A stretch of DNA of 64,000 nucleotides from Anthonomus grandis grandis (Eukaryota > Arthropoda > Insecta > Coleoptera > Curculionidae), in the NCBI RefSeq assembly GCF_022605725.1, contig NC_065551.1, positions 28,830,001-28,894,000 on the forward strand. The letters run 5' to 3'. Both the position numbers and the translations under genes were made by a program. Shown here in pieces: positions 31,206 to 44,540 of the stretch (within the stretch, counting starts at the first letter, position 1; each line of letters begins with the position of its first letter). The notes beneath the pieces are model-generated. The model saw only the letters and a list, made by a program, of their open reading frames with translations, was not told where the DNA came from and did no database searches.

Positions 31206-31914
31206 ACTAGAAGAAATTTTATTATAAATGGCCTATAAACAGGCCTCTTTATTTCTCTTATGGGTAGTCATCATATAATTTTTTTGATAAGTGCACACGT
31301 TTTTTATCGGTATCTCTTTCAATTGTTTGTGATTTTACTTTTTTCAAGGTAATAGACTTAGACTTAAAATTAAGTCATTTACGTCAAGCTTAGAGTCACA
31401 AATATTCTGGTCTGATTCACTTCAAATCTACACGATGTCCTCACTATCGTCTTCTGCTTCATCGTTAAAATTTAATTCACTTTCAGATAAAACCTCAGTC
31501 ATTAGCCTGTTAAATCGGGCCTGCTTAGCTTATAGCTTATGCCATAAGATGAAATGAATTAAAAAGTAAGTAATAATGTACATTACATAATAAAACAGCT
31601 TTTCTATAATATTTACCTAAAAAAGCTTTTTAATAATTTTTAATAATTAGGTTTGCCTAAGAGTTTAAAATTATTATATTTCTAAAATGTAATTTGTATT
31701 TATTTTATATTCTGCCTATTTTTATTGACGTAATCCAGTTTTAAAAGATTTTAAACGGCTTTACAACAAGATATCCTTAACATCAATATTGAACGTTTTT
31801 AAACACGTTTTAATCATTCTCTAATACTCACAAATAATGAATTTATCTATCTGTTGCCAGTCTAATGATAAACATATTAAAGTTATAAGATTTAAATAAA
31901 AATGTGCATACATA
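31206..31914. other. AT-rich spacer between the two ~0.8-kb repeats
   Basis: No feature that I can support. Confidence 0.4.
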
Positions 31915-32715
31915 ATAAAATATTATTTGCTTTACGGAACAGAGAGTCTAATAATCTATTAATAGTTTGCAAAAAAAATTAAGAAATTTATTTTGTTGTG
32001 CAACATATTTAAACTTTAAATAAAGTTTAGGAAGATGTTATGTAAGCAGTTTATATTATTTCCTTGAGAGCTTATTCAAAAGTCTATCTAAAAATGCACT
32101 TGTTTAATTATTTAAAAAGGTGCGTACCCTATCCAATTTAGTTATGCATAACTTAAGACAACCAAATTGTATTTAATTTTAATTAAAACAATATATTATT
32201 TTTAAAACTTTTGGATATTTTAGCTCTTTATATTATGGTTATTTATTATAAATATTTTTTTATAAAATCATCGTTGAATACACGGAAGATCAAAACGGTG
32301 CAAAACGGTAGATCAATTTATTACATTTTTATTAGCTTCTTCACATGCAAATTATGACTGAAAGTCGCTGCATCTAAAGTAATGCCTTGCAAATTTGATT
32401 ATATTAATGAAAGCATAGCCACTTTTCTTCTTTTGGTCAATATCAAAGTTTTTGTTATTGTTTGATCAATATAAGTTTTAAATTTCTGTATCATTTTCCG
32501 TTTTAGATAACTGAATGTTAACGCAGGGCATTACAGTATAAAAAAACATTTTATAGAAGTTTGTTTACATAATTATCAGTGGCCTAGATTTGATTAATTC
32601 CTATTAAAATTTAATAAAATAGAAGTAATATTGATCTGAGAAAAAAATAAATATTCAATTAACCATAAATTAAATACAAACCAAGAAGGCCCTGCTTCAT
32701 CTATGTCGGAAACAT
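31915..32715 (+). repeat. ~0.8-kb direct repeat, copy 2
   Basis: Partner of 30385-31205, about 1.5 kb away: TTTATTTTGTTGTGCAACAT, TATTCAAAAGTCTATCTAAA, TTTAGTTATGCATAA, TGCAAATTATGACTGAAAGT, TCGCTGCATCTA and AGGCCCTGCTTCATCTATG. Confidence 0.6.
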
Positions 32716-33055
32716 GAGGAAAGCAAATTGCAAACTAACTTATTTGCTTGTTATCAGCAATAGTTATAATATAAATGTAAATATTAAGATAATGGCCTTT
32801 TATTATTATTTTTTAGAGTTAAAATAAATAACATATACTTTTTTAGACATTAAATAGAGATTAAATTATGATACATTATTAAGCAACACACTTACATTAA
32901 GAAAAAGCATTATTTAAGTAAATAAATACAAAGAAAACTCTAACTACTAAGGAATTATATAACTTAATAAAAACCTTAATATATTCTCATTTTATTTATC
33001 TATTCTAATTTTAAAAATTCTTTAAAAGTTTTAAAACCATTGCATCTTTTATTTT
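32716..33055. other. AT-rich non-coding sequence
   Basis: Nothing recognised. Confidence 0.4.
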
Positions 33056-33425
33056 AAAATATTGAAAATGCAAATCCCTCCCAGAGAGTTTCCACTTATA
33101 AATTTTCCCGAGAGCTTTTCTGGCGACAGAAACGGATACCATAGTATCATTCAACATGCCAGGGTCCGCCGACACAAATATTTTACTTCGATAGCAAATA
33201 AGAAAGCGGAATCACGAATCAAGAGATATTGTTATAAATGTAGCCCCGGCTACAACAAATCGATTTAAAGCTAAAGCAATAAACGTTCGGAATGTTCGTC
33301 CACGGCTGACTGAGCTTTATATAAACATGTGAATCGTAATATTGCCATATAAAATTTGTCAGCAGAGTTCCCACAGTATTGTGGATAGAGCGACCCTGAT
33401 GCATAATTATTCAGCATATTAAACG
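33056..33425. other. GC-richer island, possible conserved non-coding DNA
   Basis: Higher GC with many CpGs (GTCCGCCGACAC, GTAGCCCCGGC, GTTCGTCCACGGC, GAGCGACCCTG) and homeodomain-like ATTA cores. The two overlapping short frames (33062-33268 plus, 33219-33404 minus) show no domain. Candidate regulatory element by composition only. Confidence 0.3.
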
Positions 33426-34890
33426 CAAATAAATCATTCGATCAAAATGATAACAAAGCAATTTATTTAAAATTCATAAATAATTTCGCGAAAGATATTC
33501 TTAAGATTTTTGTATAAAACAAAAGTTTATAAGATCTATATCCTTCAATAAATTATTCACTGTCAGTTGAAACTCCCTTTCAGAATAAACATCTCCGCAG
33601 CGATATTGAACGTCCTGGGAACACTAATGATCACGGTGGAGACCTAATAGCAGGAATATTTTTACAACCGCTGAGGGTTTTTAAAAGGGCATTTAACATT
33701 TTAGGCAATGAAAATCTTTTTAGGACTTTTTTATGATCTGAACGTTAGGGTGTTAGATTTTTTACAGTATATTCAAGGCATTAATTGAAATAGAAAAAGT
33801 AAAAATGTTTAATTTTTTAAATTATATATCTATTACAGCAAAATAATAAATAAATAATAATTTTATTTAGTCAAAATGTACATAAAACAAAATTAATAAA
33901 TAATATATAATTACTGGTAAGTTAAAACATATTACTTTAATGATTTTGTCAATACAATTTTAACTAGAAGAAATTATTTGCTGCATGTTCTCTAGTATCA
34001 TGACCCTCATCTTTATTTTTACAATCTTTTATGCAAATGACGATATTTATTACATTTATCTTATAATTCCGTAGTCAAAATATTAGAGTTAACCTTAAAG
34101 ATAATATATAATTTCTCGTTTATATTATTTATCCTCCTATGTATTTTTATTATTAAGTTTTTTTCAATTGGGTCAAACTGATTTTGGTTTATTATCCTAT
34201 CAATATTATTTTTATCCTCAATTTTTACTCTGACTACATTAATTATTACAGTAGATTATTATATTATTACAGTATTAATTAATGTAGTAATGAACAAAAG
34301 AATAAACAGGATATAAATGGATCAATATCAAAACATAGACGCGTGGTTTATGTGAACGTAAATGGAATAATAATAATTCTAGTAACCAAATTAGATCTTG
34401 TGCTAAACTTCGGCTGATTTTCTATTAGGTGAATTCCAACAGTTAACATCAAGTAACGTCCACTTGGTCTTTAAACTTTAGTTTCAGTAGTCCTGATAAT
34501 TTAACCGAAAGTTCTCTTTAATCTATTTAACGAGTCGTCTTTGGCGTGTGAATGCTTTCCGATGATATCAAGACGTTTTAAGTATTTAACTAATCTGCCT
34601 ATTTAACAAATTATGATATAACATGTTTATTTTTTTTAATATCCTCTGCTTCCGTTTTTCATATTAACTTAAAATCAAAAAGAAATGAAAAGTTATAGAG
34701 TAATAGAAGATTGAGAGGACAGGATAGGACGACTACTTTAATAATATGAGTACTTTGCCTAAAAATAAGACTACTACTTATCATAATATTAAAATGATTT
34801 AAAAAAACATGATTAGCCAGCGACAGTTGTTAGGACTCAATACGAGAATAATTTATTAATTTCCCTTAATTTTTTGGAATCTATTCAAAT
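33426..34890. other. non-coding sequence
   Basis: Mostly AT-rich. Slightly GC-richer at about 33560-33680 and 34400-34560. No repeats or genes that I can support. Confidence 0.35.
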
Positions 34891-35345
34891 CCAAAAGATT
34901 GCCGTAAGCTAATCTTGTCGTTTAAAGTTGTCCCCAAAGAGAATCTTATTATTATTCCCGATAAAAACACTATTCCAAATGTTTTACCACCGTGCCATCT
35001 ATTTACGTTATTTATTACACGTTAAAAAGAAATATTTGTTCCTAACTACCGATAAATTTTATTCGATTTTCACGATCTGCTTTTCAACGTCCAATTTATC
35101 GCCGGGGCCGCATAACCTCAACGCGCTCGCTGTTTTTGGAAAGGGATCCCACCGCGCAATTTACTGAAATATTTAAAACTGCGGTTTTCTCGAAACTACC
35201 TTAATTTAAAGTTGGAGGATCTCTTGGGTTTCGGCAAAAGTCTTCGCTTGAAATAACACTGATTACGTGTGACCGTTCACGTCATTTCAGTTTCGAAAAC
35301 TTGTTGTTTTCGTTCAATTTTCTGACTGATGGAAAGTGACGATAT
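34891..35345. other. GC-richer island with an imperfect palindrome
   Basis: CpG-rich blocks (ATCGCCGGGGCCGC, AACGCGCTCGC, CCACCGCGC) stand out. At 35259-35290 the sequence CTGATTACGTGTGA, then CCG, then TTCACGTCATTTCAG is an imperfect palindrome containing CACGTCA- and TTACGTG-type half sites as used by bZIP factors. No open frame with a domain. Possible enhancer, by inference. Confidence 0.3.
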
Positions 35346-38300
35346 TGAGTAAAAGCTGTTCTTTATATGCGCATTTTTACTAGGAGTCACATTTGAACAA
35401 ATAAAGAAAAAAAATACACCTAAACAAATTAACCATAAAATTTAGTGAAGAAACAGCATCAAAGATCAAGCATTTTCCGAATATGAAATTTGAAGTTTTT
35501 TGAGTCGAAAATTCCCTTGGACTTTCCATCTGTAAAGCAATATATATATTCAAGGTTAAAAAAAATGTTAGAGGCCTAAAAACTAATCTAAAAGACCTTT
35601 TCACCTCCGGTAAAAGTGAGTCAACCTAACAATTTTTACAATCTTTACTAAGACTAAACTGGATCTCTCTATTAGTGATGCTAAACCTCTAGAGCCTCGT
35701 AACGCCATACAAAGGACAGGAATTCTACTACCAGTACTAAAAACCATAGAGGTGAAGTACTTATTATTGTAATTAGTTTTTTGGGACTTGGGTATATGTG
35801 AATCATGGAAATTCTAAAAACTGTATTGGTTCTGTTTATATTCTCCCTCTTATGAATGCAGCAGTTTAGGAAGCTCACATGCTGACTGCCTCAAACACCT
35901 GTGAGTCAATTGAGGATATTATTGTAATCGGGACTTTGACCTTGCAAACACTGTGTAGTGAAATTCTAAAGATATTTTGGGATTCTTGCCTATAAATATT
36001 GGTTATGTGAAAGACACTTTATTGTGTTGGTTTAATAAACATTGATAATTCTCATCCACCTCTGGACATATTAAGAGTAAACTCCTCTGGCCGTTTAAGT
36101 ATATGTGATTAAAGTAATTATAGGGTGTTTTAATAATGTTTTATGAGAGTTTTATTAAACTTTGACTAATATTATTCTAGCGCTTGATATACTATTATTT
36201 AGATTTAATATATTTGCATAAAAGTTTCCACTTTGGTGGTAATATAATATAAGAGTTGCAGATTTAGAATAACTTTGGCGTTAGAAATTAATCTGGTATT
36301 TATTACTTTAGTAAAATCAGCTGAATTTTTTGCCGCGTTTTCCTATAAATCTAGAGTAAATATTTCCTTAAATATGAAAACGTTAAACTTGAAAATACTA
36401 AAGAATAAAATATTCCCAAAAAATAATTTTATTTTATTAAAACTACGATTATTTGTACTGACATTCTAAAAATGTAATTAGTAAACTAAATTTGATCTGT
36501 ATCAGTGACGCTAAAATAGCAGAGATATTGTATTTTCACTTCTTTTATAAACCATATCTGGTTATGCTAAAAATAAGTAAAGTTGATTCAAAATTATGAA
36601 AGGATGGTTAATTAGCAGTAGAACTTGGAATATCATTGTGAGTAAATTTGATAGTCCGAAAACCAGTGTACGGTTTTATTAGTTCTATTATAAAATTTGC
36701 TTAGATGATAATTAAAAAGAAGTTTACACAACATCATCGTTCAGCAATTTGGAAGTGCTTATAGAAAATATGCAATTTTCCATGGATTTGTTAAAGTTTT
36801 ATAGGTAATAACTCAATAAATTAATAAAAACAGCTTGTGATGCCACGTTTTTAGTTTGTTGGGTTTACATAATATATCTTCCGAAAAGAATAATAAAACA
36901 CAAAAATTAGAGGGCATTTCCTACATTAGCTACTATAAAAAAAGAAAAATTACCAACTTTTTAAACTTTTCAAAATATTCTATTAAGTACTCAATTACGA
37001 GCCTCATTTCCTAATTTTTGTTATTATTTTAAAGCAAATTTTTTAGATAATTAGTTAAAAATGTATTTGTAAAATCGGAAAATGCTTATACTTAAAATAT
37101 AATGATATTTTGACGTACGTAAGTTCCAGGATTTTCAAATTTTACAAAAAAAAAAATAGTCAAAATTGAGAAAAACCGAAGTATATTACCCGAATTGTTT
37201 GTGTTTTCATTTAAATTATTTTAAAATTTTTAACAATTTTTCTATAAAAAAAAATTAATTAGGTATTTATTTTTTTACTTAATGCATAATTTTAATGGAT
37301 ACCTGGCCTATTTCTTTAATGTTATTTTTATTTGAGTAAAATTTTCTGGAAAATCCTAGTAATATAATATTAGAAAAATTGAAGAGAAGGTAACCAAGAT
37401 TTTTCCAAAAATTTTGGGCATAAATTAAGAGAACTCCAATTTCTTTAAATATTTCAACCGATTTTCACAATTTGTTTCAGTTTTCTTTTCATATATTTTA
37501 TGATAAATTTTTTTTCAGTCACCTGTTTCATGATTTTGGCAAATAGGAAATACAGGGTGATCAAAAATTGGTGAGACAATCTGTATTGTGTCAAATATTT
37601 CTGAAAACCCCTAAAACTAGAACTACCTCCTCTATCACCATTTTGAGCTCAGGCCAGCTCTTATAAGACATCCTTGTATTTTAGAATCAACTTAAAAATG
37701 GGTCCTAATAAAGATTATCAATAATTTTGCAAAATATACCTGAGGATGCCATAACTAACAAAAGGAAAATTGAAACAGGTCGAGGCTGAAATTAAACGAC
37801 AAATTCCAATTAACTTGAGGCATGATACCTAATTGGTTATGTCACATCTTGTATCCACAAGCAACAGATTGGATGCATTAAGTGCGGCAACCTCCTTAAG
37901 CCAACTGTCAGCCGACTGAGCCGTTCCTCAAAGCCATATCCAGGCAATTCCTTTCACATAAATAACCATTCAGGTACAGGTAATCATTCTGATTTAAGGG
38001 AATACTACGAAAATTATATATCTATTCTAAATAAATTCATATTTATTACTGCTTACTTGTAGATACAATAATACTATTTATAAATAAGATCTATATTTTT
38101 CATACACCTAATATTTAAATACTTATCAATATTTGGAATTTCTATCTTTTCCAGTCATTTATAAATTTGCTTTATAATTTTTTCTAAAAGACCTTTAGCT
38201 TATTGGATTTTTATAATCCAAGTACTTTTTTTTAAAATCATAAGAAATGCGCAATAAAATAGAAAACTTATTATATTTGTGCTCGGTTATACTTCACAAA

Positions 38301-38440
38301 GTCAATAAGAACCCTAAAAGTCATTAAAACTGGCTTAGCAATGTTCTTTAAGAAATTATTTTGATATTTTAAAGTTCAAAGATGGATTTTTAAATCTTGT
38401 GAGGGAAAATACCTGAAAGTAGTACAAAGGGGATTTTTCA
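35346..38440. other. non-coding sequence
   Basis: AT-rich, except for a GC-richer stretch at about 37600-37980 that starts after an ATACAGGGTGATC string (37551), a motif type found at insect transposon ends. The short frames here are featureless. Confidence 0.35.
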
Positions 38441-38507
38441 CTCAGTTAGATCGTTCGAATTCTTTTCTTACGACGATATTAAACTGAATGATCGCTGGAT
38501 TAGGATT

Positions 38508-38547
38508 ACACGATCCGTCGAGCACGAGGTTGCTCGCTGTATCGTGT
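38508..38547. ncRNA. stem-loop in a GC-richer island (possible structured RNA or protein-binding palindrome)
   Basis: ACACGAT (38508-38514) pairs with ATCGTGT (38541-38547), and CGAGCA (38519-38524) pairs with TGCTCG (38531-38536), leaving a 6-base loop. The four bases on each side between the stems allow one C-G and one G-U pair. The whole could fold on either strand. The surrounding 38440-38620 is GC-richer than the flanks. It is short for a miRNA precursor. Function unknown. Confidence 0.25.
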
Positions 38548-40730
38548 GTTCATTCTGTCCACTCAGGAAGTATGCATGAAGAAGTTGATATAGTTCGCCG
38601 TCGGGGTCAAATTGAGTATCGATTTTTCAACTAAACTGTTAAACTTTTCTATACGTTTAAAATTAGTTTATGTTTAATTTTTTGTATTATTGAATATTAA
38701 TTTAAACTGTCCTTTTTCGGCCTGTATATTATACTTTAAAGAGAGTATAGGTAGTAACTCATGACTCGACTATATGGAACTTATCAATTAACTAACAAAA
38801 TTACATTTGGTTTTCAGATTGTAGGTTATTGCATGATATAAGAAATATATTATTTATAAATATCTGTGCATTTGAAAATGTTTGAAAATGATGACGATAT
38901 ATCCAAGCAACACACCATTTATTATTATCGTTAAATATATATTTATTTAACTATTTTTTTGGTTTTGTTGTATTTGTCTGTCTACGAAAGGGAAAACAAA
39001 TTGGCATTTAAAGAATTGACGCGAGATTCACCTATATGGTTTTTAAACTTACCCTAAATATTTAATGAAATGACTCCTATTAGCACATATATGTCTAGTA
39101 ATGAAATATCATACACAGGAAAATCTAGGAGAATGTAGGAAATGCACTATCGTGTATAAAACAGAATTTTGAGCAAATTTGTATGTTTAATTAATTTTGA
39201 AATATTAAGTTTAAGAAAAAAATTGTTAAGTAAATATTATCAATTGGATCAATTCAAAAATGGTCTTTATTAATTTATGCAAAAATAGTGTCTCAAATGT
39301 TTCAAGAATATAAATTTGCTCATATTGGAAACTATTATTTCAAGAGATTCGAGAAAAAAGTATGGCCTAAATATATATACAGAGATAAGATAATTAAATA
39401 GAGAGGATTTATTCAAAAGAAGCGAGAGCCCCTAAAAGGCACAAGATAAATATTTATAAAAATGTTCTTTTAATGTAGTATCTATAATACCGCTTTTTCG
39501 CTTATGCAAAGAAAAAAACTGTAAAAAGAATTTTTTTGCAAGGTTTTTGCTACGTATCTAAAAAACTCTTTACAAGCTTAGTTTTTCTATATTTCTTTTT
39601 CCTCAGAAAATTTAATTCTGTTATTCGCGGTTTTCCATTTATAGATTTGGCATTGAGAACTTCTTTTGAATACTCTTAGTATTCGGTAAAATTTTCTGTA
39701 TAAAGGGTAAAACAAAATTTTAATAAGAAAAATTATTAAATTTAAAAGTTTTCTCTAATACTATAAAGAAGCTATGTGTTAGTTATAAAGCCATAAATAT
39801 ATTCAAATCTAAGTAGTAAGCTACTAAGAAATTCTTTTTCAAAAATTTTCCGCAAAATATATTATACGTAATTATTGATGTATATTTTTGGTATAGTTGA
39901 ATTTGGATCTTGGCTATTTTATATTTTAAGGGTGTTTCTATTTGCTTATAAGTATATTTTTAGATGTTACACTTCTACATTTTTAAAGCTTTATTTTAAG
40001 TTACATTTATTTAAAATTATTTAAATTTAGGAAGTAGGACAACATGTTTTTTTAATCAAACTAAATAACGACACATACGTAAATTAGTAAATAAATATTA
40101 AATTAAAAATTTAACTTAACAACTTTTAACAGTTTAGATATTTAAATGAGCTTTGTTTAGTGTAAATGAAATTAATCCATAAGTCTCAAGGGTACTCGTT
40201 TTTATAACAAAAATAATTATACCCTAAAAGGACATAAACCTGCTTTATTTAACCGATGAATTACAAATCCGATCATAATAGAAATAGCAATTATAAAAAT
40301 AGCAATATCATTTATATAAATAATCAATAAATCTTAATATAATATGGCTTAATGGTACATTCAATGAATTAGTTAGTATTTGTTAATTAATTTGAATTTA
40401 CATAATGAAATAAAATACAAAAGTGTCACCTTTCACATTGTAAACTTTTTGTTTTGTCATAGAATAGACTAATAATTATTCATTTATTATTCTTTTTTTT
40501 GCTAGTTTTCACAATTTTTAATAAAAAATATAAAACTTATTTAAAAAAATTTTTAAGTTTTATCTTAATTTTTAAAGCTCATCTGCACCAAGGAAACTTA
40601 AACAAAAGAAATGTGTGTAATTAGAAAGTTTTTGATAATAATGAGAACCAGACATAAGATAACAAGCGCAAACAACTTAAAGTTTAACGAATAATTAGCT
40701 AAGTTTATATTAAAGGGGAAAAGAATTAAA
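38548..40730. other. AT-rich non-coding sequence
   Basis: Nothing recognised beyond homopolymer-rich AT sequence. Confidence 0.4.
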
Positions 40731-40733
40731 TTA

Positions 40734-40887
40734 AGGAACAACTTTAAAAAAAAATTTTGTGTCAAAAAATAAATTGCTTTTTAGGTTTGAAAAGTTGCTC
40801 TTTATTAAATTTGGGAACAACATTTTTTACCTTTATGTCACAAGATATTTATTCTTTGGGTTTAAAAAGTTGTTCTTGTACTAAATA
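40734..40887 (+). repeat. tandem duplication, ~77-bp unit, two diverged copies
   Basis: Each copy starts with GGAACAAC and holds TTTATGTCA/TTTGTGTCA, then a TTTAGGTTTGAAAAGTTGCTC / TTTGGGTTTAAAAAGTTGTTC segment and TACTAAAT/TATTAAAT. Confidence 0.55.
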
Positions 40888-41673
40888 TAAAAATACGATA
40901 TTTAAGTTAGTTCTTTGAACACTTAAAAATATTAGTTGGTTTTTACTTACTTAATGAAAAGCAAATAATATGTGATGTACATAATGTGCATACAGTCTAG
41001 AGGCAGTAACTAAGAATTAAAACAATAGTCTCGAAACAATTTTTCATACGGGATTGCTTTGTATAATAAATTGTAATTGCAAAGAAGCATAATATTAACC
41101 TTATCCTAAACTAGATAGAATTGAAGTGAAAGGATACAGACTTGATATTGAGTAAGGTTTGTAACGAAGTTTGCTATAGAGCTAAAAGAAAAGAAGTAGG
41201 AAGATGAAGAAATAAGTATTGGAGAAGTATCAATTGAAATTCATGCCCAAAGGATTTTGAGGCGGTTGATTATGAGCTTTTCGTTAAAGATGCCATTGAG
41301 GAAATTGGCATTTAGCATAAATTGAAGTTATTTTATTCTTAGTGTCGTAATTGCTCGGGTTAAAAGCTCTCTCATGGAAAGGTCGAACTAAGGATAGAAG
41401 AGAATATTGGGTGTGGTAAATAAGTAGCTAATAAGTTAACACAATAAAAATTAAAAGGAACTTTCACTTGGCTGGTTCAAATGCATGAAGTTTAAAAATG
41501 TTTCCTCTATTTAGGGTCACTCGGTATTTTACCTGGCTGACTTAGAAATGGTTAATAATTTTTTATAGATTTTAATTACTTAGAATATTTTTTTACGATA
41601 CTTACCATAATTTATCATTACAGAGTCAAAAGATGCTGATTATTTCTGAAAATAAAACATTAAAATTACTTAC
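40888..41673. other. AT-rich non-coding sequence
   Basis: Nothing recognised. Confidence 0.4.
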
Positions 41674-42800
41674 ATGGCAACAATTATTAAAATTGTTAAA
41701 AAGAAAAATTATATTGTGCAGTTTTCTCATTACTGTTACTTTTGTAAAAGTTTAGCTGTTTTGTTGAAGTTAATATACAAACCACCATCCGATGTTTACA
41801 CTTTTTTAATTATTATTTTCCATAATATGCTTCAAATATCACTATACATATACTGTATAATATCAATAAGTGACCTAAATATAAACTTGTGTATAAATAG
41901 CCCTGGAAGTTATGCATTAATTCTATTTTAGAGCTTCTATTCTATTTTAGAGAACAGCTTTGGTGAGCCTACTCTAGTGAGTAGAAATTCTGATAGTCTT
42001 ATAGATATTATTTGTACTAATAATAGTTTAGAACTAATAAATTCCGGCACCTTAGAAATATACAACCAATCTGATCATCGTCTTGTTAAAGCGAAATATA
42101 ATAATTTTGATGTTACGTCTATTTCTAAATTCCTAAAGTATAGAGACTTTCGTAATTTTAATAAAGGATTGTTTGACATTTGTTAAATAAATTTGTTAAA
42201 TAAATAATTAAATCAATTAGACTTACCAATCAATAGCTGGTCAATTGAATTTTTGTTTTAAAAACTTTTGTTTTAAATTTATTGGACTAAAACATATTTA
42301 GTCCAATAAATTTATTTAAAGTCAAGCATCAATTTAAACCCTACATTACAGCAATCATTAAAGATGTAATAAAATACAAATACACGGTAGCTTATAAAGC
42401 CCAGAAAATATTAGTAAACATTTTTTAAATATCAGCTTCAAAGCTATTCATATTGATCAAGGCTTAGTTGACTTCTATTCCAATAAAACACGGTTTCAAA
42501 TTCCGCTTTCATAAAATTACAGAGGTTGATATTTACAATTATTTTGGCAAATAAAATCTAAATGTAAATGCTTTGACGACATTACTTATAATATTACTTA
42601 TTATTAATTTTATTGCTCTTATAATTGACAAAATATTTAATGGCAGTTTAGAGAAAGCAGAATATTTTTATATACCGAAAACTGCCAATATACAACATCT
42701 TCTAAGTGAGCTAATATTTCATCATTAGACCAACTTTGACCTATAATTTTTTTACCAGTTATGGTAAGCTATTAGCGCTCTTTATTGCCCTAACGATGTT
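41674..42800 (+). pseudogene. non-LTR retrotransposon fragment: endonuclease domain and start of RT
   Basis: The frame of 41674 shows endonuclease motifs of an APE-type LINE: IYKPPSD, then SDLNINL (normally GDxNxx, about 41869), then, after one TAG (41929-41931), SLIDIICTNN and SDHRLV (SDH at 42070-42078). After the next stop (42184-42186) coding traces continue in other frames: KPYITAIIKDVIKY, KITEVDIYNYF (about 42515-42550) and a PIIFLPV segment that resembles the RPI..LP region before the RT core. Jockey/CR1-like elements have this order. It is heavily broken, with no active site of the RT. The clade is uncertain. Confidence 0.6.
42275..42313. repeat. perfect 16-bp inverted repeat (hairpin)
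   Basis: AAATTTATTGGACTAA (42275-42290) is perfectly complementary to 42298-42313, with a 7-base loop. It lies inside the degraded LINE fragment. Confidence 0.75.
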
Positions 42801-44149
42801 GTCTAATTTATAGTTAATCTTATCTGAGTGGATATTAAGCTTATTTGATATTATTGCAACTAGACCTGTTTGAAATTCATCATGTTCGAGACTTTCGGTT
42901 GCTCTAGAAGTATTACCAGGCACTTGGTATTTTGCTAGTTTTTCTTTTTATTTAATCAGAGATTATCTTGGATGTATCAGTCAGGCTTTTTAAGGCTTTT
43001 TTCCAAAGCCACAATTTTGAGGGTAATTTTTGACTTAAGTTGCTTTGACCTTCTACTTCTTTTAATAACCCTCTGGTATCAATATGTCGGTATTGCCGAT
43101 TGCTGGTCTCACTGGCCAAAACCAGACAAGCAAGATAGAATGATCCTCCATATAGCACTAGACTACATTCTTTTTGCAAAGACCATAATTGGTAACTCAT
43201 TCAAACATTTGAGAACACATTCTAATGCTACTGCAGTATACTCAAACGCATCAAAATTGTTGCAGTACTGATAGCCTATTGTTCATAGTAAAGTAAATGT
43301 ATTTATTAAAAAATGCATTAAACGGGTACTCAGTTTTACGCTTTTATTGGGTCTTTCTATTATAATTAACTTAACTTCCTCCGAATCTAAAAAAGCTTAA
43401 TTTTTCAGTAATATAAAATTTGAACGAATATTTTGCGTTATTAACTAGCTCCAGTTAGTTTCTATTAAGGACAAAATATTTTAAAATTTTATATTATAAA
43501 ATGCGTATAGGAGAATATTTTTATTTTTATTGATATATTTTTATGTAGACTCTAACAACGTAGATATTTAGGTAATTTGATTAGGTTGAACAGATAGTAT
43601 GGTAGTTTGATGGATGTTGTGGAAGAACGCACCATGCCAATAATACCTATTGTATAAACATATATGTATACTTTTGTTTTCTGCATTTCTACTTTTTCCA
43701 TTTATCAATATTCTTGACTAACCAAAGTATAGTTTAATTTTAGACTATAACTGTTACTTTCCCTTTACAGAGAATAGAACCCCTGAAAGTACCTAGAAAC
43801 TTTAAGTACTTTAAATTAATTAACATACAAGTAGGAACACAGTTTCCCCAACTTTGGATTATTAGCTTTTGTCAAAGTATTTGCGAAAATGAAGAGCCGC
43901 ACAGGTCTTGTTAGATTGCATACCTAACCAAAATTCCTTTGAGGATAAAAGCCATAAACGTATTTCATATTAATGTCAAAATTCTGAGATTCGTCTATCA
44001 ATTTGATAACTGAATTATATCATTATACCTTTAATGTTACACTAAGCAAGCAGTTGCTATCTGGTCTATCCTCATTTGATTTCCCAAAATTGTAAATAAA
44101 ACAAACAAACAAAAACACTTTAACAAATTAAAAGGAAATATTTAATTTT
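42801..44149. other. non-coding or unrecognised degraded sequence
   Basis: Two overlapping frames (42972-43271 plus, 42952-43200 minus) are open for 80-100 codons. Neither shows a convincing domain. The minus strand also stays open in another frame at about 42780-42930. It could be more of the LINE or another relic. Confidence 0.3.
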
Positions 44150-44540
44150 AGCTCATGTTAATTGTAAATTCAAAAGCGAATCGTACTACAGAAAAAATTC
44201 AAGACTTTGTGGTCGAAATGAAATTTCGCAACCGATTGAACAAGCTGTTGCTCAGCGAATCGTGTATTTTTGCAGCGGGTATGTGCGCCATGTGTAATTT
44301 AAGCCGGGCACTTGCACGGTTTTTCAACAAAACAATGAAATATCAAATATACACGTGCCGCTAGGTAAGCTTCGAAATTTAATTCGATTATATTGTTTTT
44401 ATTTTAAATCAATTCCGTCGATGAAAACTCTAAATTAAAACTGCCGCTTACCAATTAAAATGCTAAAATCGGGCTTTATTTAAACGAGTTATTGTTGTGA
44501 AGGCTGCGGTTTAACTTCAGATATGTGGTGAGGCGTAAAT
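44150..44540. other. GC-richer island, possible conserved non-coding DNA
   Basis: Many CpGs and GC-rich blocks (GCAGCGGGTATGTGCGCC, AAGCCGGGCACTTGCACGG). A 69-codon ATG frame (44155-44364) has no recognisable domain and ends at a TAG directly followed by GTAAGC, so a short exon is possible but unsupported. Confidence 0.3.

Noticed and set aside
42952..43271. Overlapping 99-codon plus and 82-codon minus frames, with a minus-strand string in another frame that vaguely resembles a YADD motif of a LINE RT
   Set aside because: Neighbouring RT motifs are missing and the resemblance depends on frame choice.
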